Positions 59,003 to 64,000 of a DNA stretch of 64,000 bases are shown here, in pieces. Below the pieces are notes generated by a model, which saw only the letters and a list, made by a program, of their open reading frames with translations, was not told the DNA's origin and did not search any database. Source of the DNA: Holophagales bacterium UBA5704 (lineage in GTDB: Bacteria > Acidobacteriota > Thermoanaerobaculia > Multivoradales > UBA5704); the NCBI GenBank assembly GCA_002420005.1, contig DIHE01000171.1, forward strand, positions 62,001-126,000, read 5' to 3'. The stretch's first letter is position 1. Each line of letters opens with the position of its first letter. The position numbers and the translations under genes were made by a program.

Positions 59003-60523
59003 TCAGGCCGCGGCGCTTCCGCCGGTCATCAGCAGCCCGATCTCTTCCATGGAGGTTGTCTCGGGATCCACCTCGGCGACGATCCGGCCCCGGCGCATCA
59101 CCAGCAGGCGGTCGGCGAGGGCGGTCACCTCTTCGAGCTCCGAGGAGACCAACAGCAAGGCGCAACCGGCATCCCGCAGCTCGACGAGCCGGCGGTGGAT
59201 GAACTCGATGCCGCCGATGTCCACACCGCGCGTCGGCTGGGCGACCAGGAGCAGCTTCGGCTGCAGGTCGAGCTCGCGGCCGAGGATCAGCTTCTGCTGG
59301 TTGCCGCCGGACAGGGCGCGCGCCGGCCGCTCCGGATCGGGCGGCCGGACGTCGAACGCGGCGAGGATCTTCTCCGTCTTGCGGCGGATCTCGTCGCGGC
59401 GCAGCCAGAACCGGCCGGGTCCCACCGCCACCGGCGGCCGGTCGTCGGCGCCGAGGATGGCGTTTTCCTGCAGGTCGAAATCGAGCAGCAGGCCGCGCCG
59501 GTGCCGGTCCTCCGGCACGTGCGAGATCCCCAGCGCCCGCCGCTGCCGGACGGAGAGGCCGGCCACGCTGCGGCCGTCGAGCTCGATGGTGCCGGAGACG
59601 GCGCCGCCTTCGGTGAGGCCGGCCAAGGCTTCGACGAGCTCCGTCTGGCCGTTGCCCTCGATCCCGGCGATGCCGACGATCTCTCCGGCACGCACCTCGA
59701 AGGAGACGCCGTCGAGCCGTTTCTCGCCGCCCTTGAAGGTCACCGCGAGGCCGCGCACGCCGAGCACCGGGGCTTTCGGCTGCGCAGCCGGCTTGACCAC
59801 CCGCAGCAGCACATCGCGGCCGACCATGAGGTGGGCCAGCTCGGCGGCGTTCGTCTCGGCGGTGCGGCGGTGGCCGACGACGCGGCCGTCGCGCATCACC
59901 GTCACTTCGTCCGAGATGTCCAGCACCTCGGACAGCTTGTGGGTCACGATGACGATCGTCTTGCCCTGCGCCCGCATGCGCCGCAGGATGGTGAACAGCT
60001 CCGCCGTCGCCTGGGGCGAGAGCACGGCCGTGGGCTCGTCGAGGATCAGCAGGCGCGCCTCGCGGTAGAGCGCCTTGAGCAGCTCGACGCGCTGCTGCTG
60101 GCCCACCGAGAGATCCTCGATGCGCCGCGTGGGATCGATGGCCAGGCCCAGCTCGTCGGAGAGGGCGCGGATGCGGGCCTCGGCGCTCTTCAGGTCGAGG
60201 GCGAAGGGCGAGCCGGGCTCCAGGCCGAGGACGATGTTCTCGGCCACCGTCATCGGCTCGACCAGCATGAAGTGCTGATGGACCATGCCGATGCCCAGAC
60301 GGATCGCGTCGTGCGGGCTGGTGAAGCGGTGCACCCGGCCCTCGACGAGGATCTCGCCGGAGTCGGCCCCATAGAAGCCGTAGGCGATGCGCATCGCCGT
60401 CGACTTGCCGGCGCCGTTTTCGCCCACCAGGGCGTGGATGGTGCCGGGGGCCACGGTGAGGTTGACGCGATCGTTGGCCGGCACGCCGGCGAACCGCTTG
60501 GTGATCTCGCGCAGCTCGAGCAT
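59003..60523 (-). CDS. ABC transporter ATPase with two nucleotide-binding domains (nucleoside importer)
   Basis: The product is 506 residues. The first domain has Walker A GENGAGKST and signature LSVGQQQRVELLKAL with LLILDEPTAVL. The second has the degenerate loop GIEGNGQTELV and signature LSGGNQQKLILGREL with a DEP-less LLVAQPTRGVDIG, the normal asymmetry in the sugar/nucleoside ATPase family. It energises import by the two permeases encoded after it. It begins 27 bp after the binding-protein gene. Confidence 0.92.
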   Translation of the reverse strand: MLELREITKRFAGVPANDRVNLTVAPGTIHALVGENGAGKSTAMRIAYGFYGADSGEILVEGRVHRFTSPHDAIRLGIGMVHQHFMLVEPMTVAENIVLGLEPGSPFALDLKSAEARIRALSDELGLAIDPTRRIEDLSVGQQQRVELLKALYREARLLILDEPTAVLSPQATAELFTILRRMRAQGKTIVIVTHKLSEVLDISDEVTVMRDGRVVGHRRTAETNAAELAHLMVGRDVLLRVVKPAAQPKAPVLGVRGLAVTFKGGEKRLDGVSFEVRAGEIVGIAGIEGNGQTELVEALAGLTEGGAVSGTIELDGRSVAGLSVRQRRALGISHVPEDRHRRGLLLDFDLQENAILGADDRPPVAVGPGRFWLRRDEIRRKTEKILAAFDVRPPDPERPARALSGGNQQKLILGRELDLQPKLLLVAQPTRGVDIGGIEFIHRRLVELRDAGCALLLVSSELEEVTALADRLLVMRRGRIVAEVDPETTSMEEIGLLMTGGSAAA

Positions 60524-60550
60524 CGCGGGGGCCTCCGGCTCCTCTCCCGG

Positions 60551-61570
60551 CTACTGCGCCATCGCGTCCGTGACCGTGATCTCGCCGCGGATGATCTTGG
60601 CCTTGGCCGCCTCGACGTCCTGGATCACCAGGGGAGAGATGAGCTTCTCGTTGTACTGGTCCATGGCGTAGCCGATGCCGCCGTCCGGCAGGCCGTAGAC
60701 GTGGATGCCGCCCTGGAAGCGGCGGTTCACGAGATCGCCGATGATCTGATAGACCGCATTGTCGACCCGCTTGACCATGCTGGTCAGCACGTGGCCGGGC
60801 TTGACCCAGTTCTGGTTGGAGTCGACGCCGATGACGAGCTTGTCGAGCTGCTCGACCGCATCGAAGACGCCGAGCCCCGAATTGCCGGCGGCGGCGAAGA
60901 GGACGTCGGCGCCTTTGCCGATCTGCGCCACCGCCAGCTCCTTGCCCTTGCCGGGATTGTTCCACGCGGCCTCGGTGACGCCGACGTAGTTCTGGATCAC
61001 CTGGATCTCGGGGTTGACCGCCCGTGCGCCCTCTTCATAGCCCACCTGGAACTTGTGGATCAGGGGGACGTCCATACCCCCGACGAAGCCGATCTTTCCG
61101 GTCTTCGAGGTATGGGCCGCGATCATGCCGACGAGATAGCTTCCCTCGTGTTCCTTGAAGATCAGGGAGGCGACGTTGGGCAGGCTGCTGACGCCGTCGA
61201 CGATCGCAAAATTGACCTTGGGGTAGTCCTTGGCGACCGCCTCGACGATCGGGGTCTGCGCGAAGCCGATGCCGATCACGAGGTCGTAGCCCACCTCGGC
61301 GAAGGCGCGCATGGCGGGCTCGAGCGAAGCCGGATCGCCCGGCTCGGCGTCGCGCAGGACGATGGGGAAGTCCTTGGCCGCCTGCTGCACGCCGCGGAAG
61401 GCCGCCGCATTGAAGGAACGGTCGTCCTTGCCGCCGCTGTCGAAGACGATGCCGACGCGGAGCTTGCCGGGGTCGCCGGTGGCCTGGCTCAGGTCGCGGC
61501 AGCCGGTGGTGGCCAGACCGAGAACGAGGGCCAGGGCGAAACCTGCGAGCTGGAGCCTTGGGCGCGACAT
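60551..61570 (-). CDS. BMP-family substrate-binding lipoprotein
   Basis: The product is 339 residues. The signal peptide ends in a lipobox TTGC, so the protein is lipid-anchored outside the inner membrane. VGIVFDSGGKDDRSFNAAAF, GYDLVIGIGFAQT, VASLIFKEHEGSYLVGMIAA and GFVGGMDVPLIHKF are the conserved strings of the Bmp/PnrA family, which binds purine nucleosides. It is the first gene of the transporter operon. A TACTCT box lies 12 nt before the ATG. Confidence 0.92.
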   Translation of the reverse strand: MSRPRLQLAGFALALVLGLATTGCRDLSQATGDPGKLRVGIVFDSGGKDDRSFNAAAFRGVQQAAKDFPIVLRDAEPGDPASLEPAMRAFAEVGYDLVIGIGFAQTPIVEAVAKDYPKVNFAIVDGVSSLPNVASLIFKEHEGSYLVGMIAAHTSKTGKIGFVGGMDVPLIHKFQVGYEEGARAVNPEIQVIQNYVGVTEAAWNNPGKGKELAVAQIGKGADVLFAAAGNSGLGVFDAVEQLDKLVIGVDSNQNWVKPGHVLTSMVKRVDNAVYQIIGDLVNRRFQGGIHVYGLPDGGIGYAMDQYNEKLISPLVIQDVEAAKAKIIRGEITVTDAMAQ

Positions 61571-61640
61571 GGCGACGCGGGGAGAGTACCGCGCGGGAGG
61601 GCGGAAGGCAAGGCGGGTCGGCCGGTCGCCCGGTGGGTGC

Positions 61641-61646
61641 TACAAT
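61641..61646 (+). promoter_or_regulatory. -10 box of the S9 peptidase gene
   Basis: TACAAT lies 29 nt before the ATG at 61676, with CGGGAGG between. This is a normal leadered start, in contrast to the leaderless ones. No -35 is clear. Confidence 0.45.
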
Positions 61647-61675
61647 CCCGCCCCTTGCAGACTTCGGGAGGTCTC

Positions 61676-63676
61676 ATGCTACGCCGTACCTGTGCTCCTT
61701 TCGTGTTCGTGGTGCTCGCCCTCGTGGCTCCGGTGGCTTCGCCGGCCGACGAGCTGCGCGACCTGGTCGCCCGGCTCGCCAAGATCGGCTCGTGCACGAG
61801 CCCCAGCTTCTCTCCGGATGGAAAGACGCTGGCCGTCCTGTGCAATCTGAGCGGCCTGCCGCAGATCTGGACGGTGCCGGCGGCGGGTGGCTGGCCCACC
61901 CAGGTCACCGCCCTCGATGACCAGATCTCCACTGTCGCCTGGTCTCCCACCGATCCGGATGTCCTGGCATTCACCCTGGCACCCGGCGGCGGCTTGAACG
62001 AGCAGGTCTACCTGACGCGGCCGAGCGGCCTGGCTCTGGAGCAGATCACCGAAGGAGGCAAGGTCAACAACCGGTTGCATGGCTGGACGCCGGACGGCAA
62101 ATCCCTGCTGCTCGGCTCGAACCGTGCCAATCCCGGGTCGGTCGACTCCTATCTCTTCCACGTAGGGCTCAGCCGCCTGCGGCTCGCCGCGGTGAACAAA
62201 GGCGTCGGCTCGATCGAGGACGTGAGCGCGGATGGTGCCTGGGCGCTGGTGCAGCGCGTCCGGGGCCGGGGCGATGCGAACGTCCATCTGGTGAGCCTGC
62301 GCAAGCGGGCCGATCTTCTGCTGACGCCGCATACGCCCCCGGGCACGTTCGCCAACGCCCGCTTCTCGGCCGACGGCCGCACCGTCTATCTCCTGGCCGA
62401 CCAGGACCGCGACCGGATCGCCTTCGCCCGGCTGCCTCTGGTGGAGAGGGACCGCCGGGAGCGCGAGGAGGAGGAAGAAGCAGAAGAAGAGGGAGAGGCG
62501 GAAGAGTGGGGAGAGCGGGGTGCGGTGGAGGGTCCATATTGGAAAGGGGGCGGGCCGTTGGAGGTGATCGCCGGGCGCGACGATGCCGACCTGAGCGCCT
62601 TCGAGATCACGGCGGACGGCACGACCGCCGCCCTCTTGTGGAACGTGGCCGGCGCGTCGCAGCTCAGCTTCCTCGACCTCGCCACCGGCAAGGAGACACC
62701 CGGTCCCGCCCTTCCCGGCGCCATCGCCGGCGGCCTGGAGTTTTCCAAGGACGGCAAGCTGCTCGCCTTGACGGTGTCGGGAGCGAACCTGCCGACCGAC
62801 GTCTACGTGCTCGACCGTGCCACGGGTGAGCTGCGCCGGGTCACCTTCAGCCCGCACGCCGGAGTCTTCCTCCAGGCGCTGGTGGCGCCGGAGCTGGTGA
62901 AATTCCCGGCGCACGACGGCCTGGAGCTCTCCGGCTGGTTGTACCGCCCGCCCGGAGCGGCCGGCAAGGCGGCGGGTCCGGTGGTGCTGAGCTTCCATGG
63001 CGGTCCCGAAGCGCAGGAGCGGCCGAGCTTCAACTCGACCTATCAGGCGCTCCTCGCCCGCGGCATCTCGGTGTTCGCACCCAACGTGCGCGGCTCGGCC
63101 GGCTTCGGCAAGCGCTTCCTCAACCTGGACAACGGCGAGAAGCGGTTCGATGCGGTCAAGGACATCAAGTCGTGCGTCGACCACCTGGTGAGCCAGGGGA
63201 TCGCCGACCCGCAGCGGATCGGCATCATGGGGGGCTCTTACGGTGGCTACATGACCATGGCCGGGCTCACCGAGTACCCGGAGCTCTTCGCCGCCGGAGC
63301 CAACCTGTTCGGGATGATCAACTTCGAGACGTTCTTCTCGCACACCGAGGCGTGGATGGCGGCCATCTCCACCACCGAGTATGGCGATCCGGCCACGCAG
63401 AAGGACCTGCTGCAGCGCTTGTCTCCGATCCACAAGGTGGACCGGATCCGGACGCCGACGCTCGTCCTGCACGGCGCCAACGACACCAACGTCCCGGTGG
63501 TGGAGGCCGAGCAGACGGTCGAGAGCCTCAAGAAGCGGGGGATTCCGGTGGACTACGTCCTCTTCCCGGACGAAGGCCACGGCTTCCGCAAGACCGCCAA
63601 CCGGGTGCGCTCCACGGTGGCCATCGTCGAGTGGTTCGAGAAGTATCTGAAGGGTTCGGCGCCGGGCTCGCTATAA
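61676..63676 (+). CDS. Exported S9-family prolyl oligopeptidase-like peptidase
   Basis: The product is 666 residues. A signal peptide (FVFVVLALVAPVASPA) precedes a beta-propeller of WD-like blades (SPSFSPDGKTLAVLCN and later repeats) and then the alpha/beta hydrolase domain from ~390. The triad is S521 (GGSYGGYM), D603 (GANDTNV) and H635 (DEGHGF). An acidic low-complexity insert (REREEEEEAEEEGEAEEW) sits at about 260-285, inside a propeller blade. It probably degrades peptides in the periplasm. CGGGAGG lies before the ATG. Confidence 0.92.
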   Translation: MLRRTCAPFVFVVLALVAPVASPADELRDLVARLAKIGSCTSPSFSPDGKTLAVLCNLSGLPQIWTVPAAGGWPTQVTALDDQISTVAWSPTDPDVLAFTLAPGGGLNEQVYLTRPSGLALEQITEGGKVNNRLHGWTPDGKSLLLGSNRANPGSVDSYLFHVGLSRLRLAAVNKGVGSIEDVSADGAWALVQRVRGRGDANVHLVSLRKRADLLLTPHTPPGTFANARFSADGRTVYLLADQDRDRIAFARLPLVERDRREREEEEEAEEEGEAEEWGERGAVEGPYWKGGGPLEVIAGRDDADLSAFEITADGTTAALLWNVAGASQLSFLDLATGKETPGPALPGAIAGGLEFSKDGKLLALTVSGANLPTDVYVLDRATGELRRVTFSPHAGVFLQALVAPELVKFPAHDGLELSGWLYRPPGAAGKAAGPVVLSFHGGPEAQERPSFNSTYQALLARGISVFAPNVRGSAGFGKRFLNLDNGEKRFDAVKDIKSCVDHLVSQGIADPQRIGIMGGSYGGYMTMAGLTEYPELFAAGANLFGMINFETFFSHTEAWMAAISTTEYGDPATQKDLLQRLSPIHKVDRIRTPTLVLHGANDTNVPVVEAEQTVESLKKRGIPVDYVLFPDEGHGFRKTANRVRSTVAIVEWFEKYLKGSAPGSL

Positions 63677-63677
63677 T
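63672..63677 (+). promoter_or_regulatory. -10 box overlapping the S9 peptidase stop codon
   Basis: TATAAT, a perfect consensus, contains the TAA stop of the preceding gene and lies 30 nt before the TTG start of the next. The next gene therefore appears to have its own promoter. Confidence 0.5.
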
Positions 63678-63707
63678 CCCTGCCATGGTGCACGGAGGAG
63701 AGACCCG

Positions 63708-64000
63708 TTGTCCGGCCGGAAGACATTCCACCCGCTGCTCCTGACCTTCCTCCTGCTGTCCGCGGGGTCCGTACCGAATGCGGCCCCGCAGACCGCCGAG
63801 TCTCCGGCTTCCCCGTCTCCCCTTCAGCTGGCCTTGCAGGCCGAGGTGGGCCGCGCCCAGCGGGCGGCGGCCGAGCTGGGGGTCCACGTCGTCGAGCTGG
63901 ACAGCGGGGAGACCGTGTTCGGCCACCAGGCGGACGTACCGCGGATCATCGCCTCCAACACGAAGCTCTTCACCACCGCCGCAGCGCTCGACGCCTTCGG
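63708..64000 (+). CDS. dacB: D-alanyl-D-alanine carboxypeptidase/endopeptidase, S13 (PBP4) type, partial
   Basis: Only the first 97 codons are in the window. A TTG start at 63708 is preceded by GGAGGAG and opens into a signal peptide (FHPLLLTFLLLSAGSVPNAA). GVHVVELDSGETVFGHQAD and then ASNTKLFTTAAALDAFG match S13 enzymes, the SNTK being the catalytic SxxK. It should trim or cut peptidoglycan peptides in the periplasm. The rest, including the SxN and KTG motifs, lies outside. Confidence 0.8.
   Translation, partial: MSGRKTFHPLLLTFLLLSAGSVPNAAPQTAESPASPSPLQLALQAEVGRAQRAAAELGVHVVELDSGETVFGHQADVPRIIASNTKLFTTAAALDAF

Noticed and set aside
58889..61675. Plus-strand extension of the S9 peptidase frame (~929 codons upstream of its ATG)
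   Set aside because: It lies antisense to the ABC transporter operon and has low-complexity translation. The signal peptide and ribosome site place the start at 61676.

Overview
The window is gene-dense, GC-rich bacterial DNA with little space between genes. No rRNA, tRNA, CRISPR array or complete insertion sequence was recognised. Several family markers point to an Acidobacteriota-like organism, perhaps near Thermoanaerobaculia: a GWxTD-domain lipoprotein, an ELWxxDGT-repeat secreted protein, a subtilase with DUF11 repeats and an IPTL-CTERM-like tail, a Hanks-type kinase with TPR-like repeats, and FHA-GAF sigma-54 activators. This is inference from family distribution; no marker gene is present. 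Signal peptides, lipoboxes, a TonB receptor and an LpxH-like enzyme show a Gram-negative envelope.

Layout. 1-3.1 kb: two divergent cation/proton antiporters. 3.2-7.6 kb: two secreted trypsin-like proteases downstream of an FHA-GAF-AAA sigma-54 activator that is flanked by two related inverted repeats. 7.8-10.8 kb: an unknown protein converging on a membrane Ser/Thr kinase. 10.9-17.9 kb: housekeeping genes (folE, GWxTD lipoprotein, KAS III, ClpX-like ATPase, TVP38-like membrane protein, bicupin) and a Tgt-MnmD fusion predicted to modify the tRNA wobble position. 17.9-26.4 kb: an accessory island with an AAA ATPase-nuclease, a Phd antitoxin overlapping a 1423-residue protein of unknown family ending in a PD-(D/E)XK-like nuclease, an orphan HicB, a MntA/HepT pair and a Fic protein under a strong palindromic operator. 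26.4-29.9 kb: a UDP-sugar operon (epimerase, Ugd, UXS, small Fe-trafficking-like protein) coupled by 4-nt overlaps. 30-36.5 kb: membrane protein, PlsC, VapBC, Mrp ATPase, LpxH-like, PhnP-like, AroA and a NUDIX enzyme. 36.5-47.1 kb: large secreted proteins (ELWxxDGT repeats, an unknown secreted protein, M48 lipoprotein protease, subtilase). 47.2-56.3 kb: an SPFH/ribbon-helix-helix pair behind a perfect 28-bp palindrome, a Uma2 protein, a nuclease-helicase fusion, tandem DUF488 genes, and a TonB receptor with upstream membrane genes. 56.3-64 kb: a decayed RecG-like remnant, a BMP-type nucleoside ABC transporter, an S9 peptidase and the start of a PBP4-type carboxypeptidase.

Two points stand out. 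The first is the 19.6-24.2 kb unit (Phd antitoxin plus giant helical-repeat protein with a terminal nuclease and Cys-rich N-terminus). It has visibly lower GC than its surroundings and is the best candidate for an undescribed defence or toxin system. The second is a recurrent promoter pattern: at ten starts, nearly all without a Shine-Dalgarno, a TANNNT box ends 6-9 nt before the start codon, which suggests widespread leaderless transcription.
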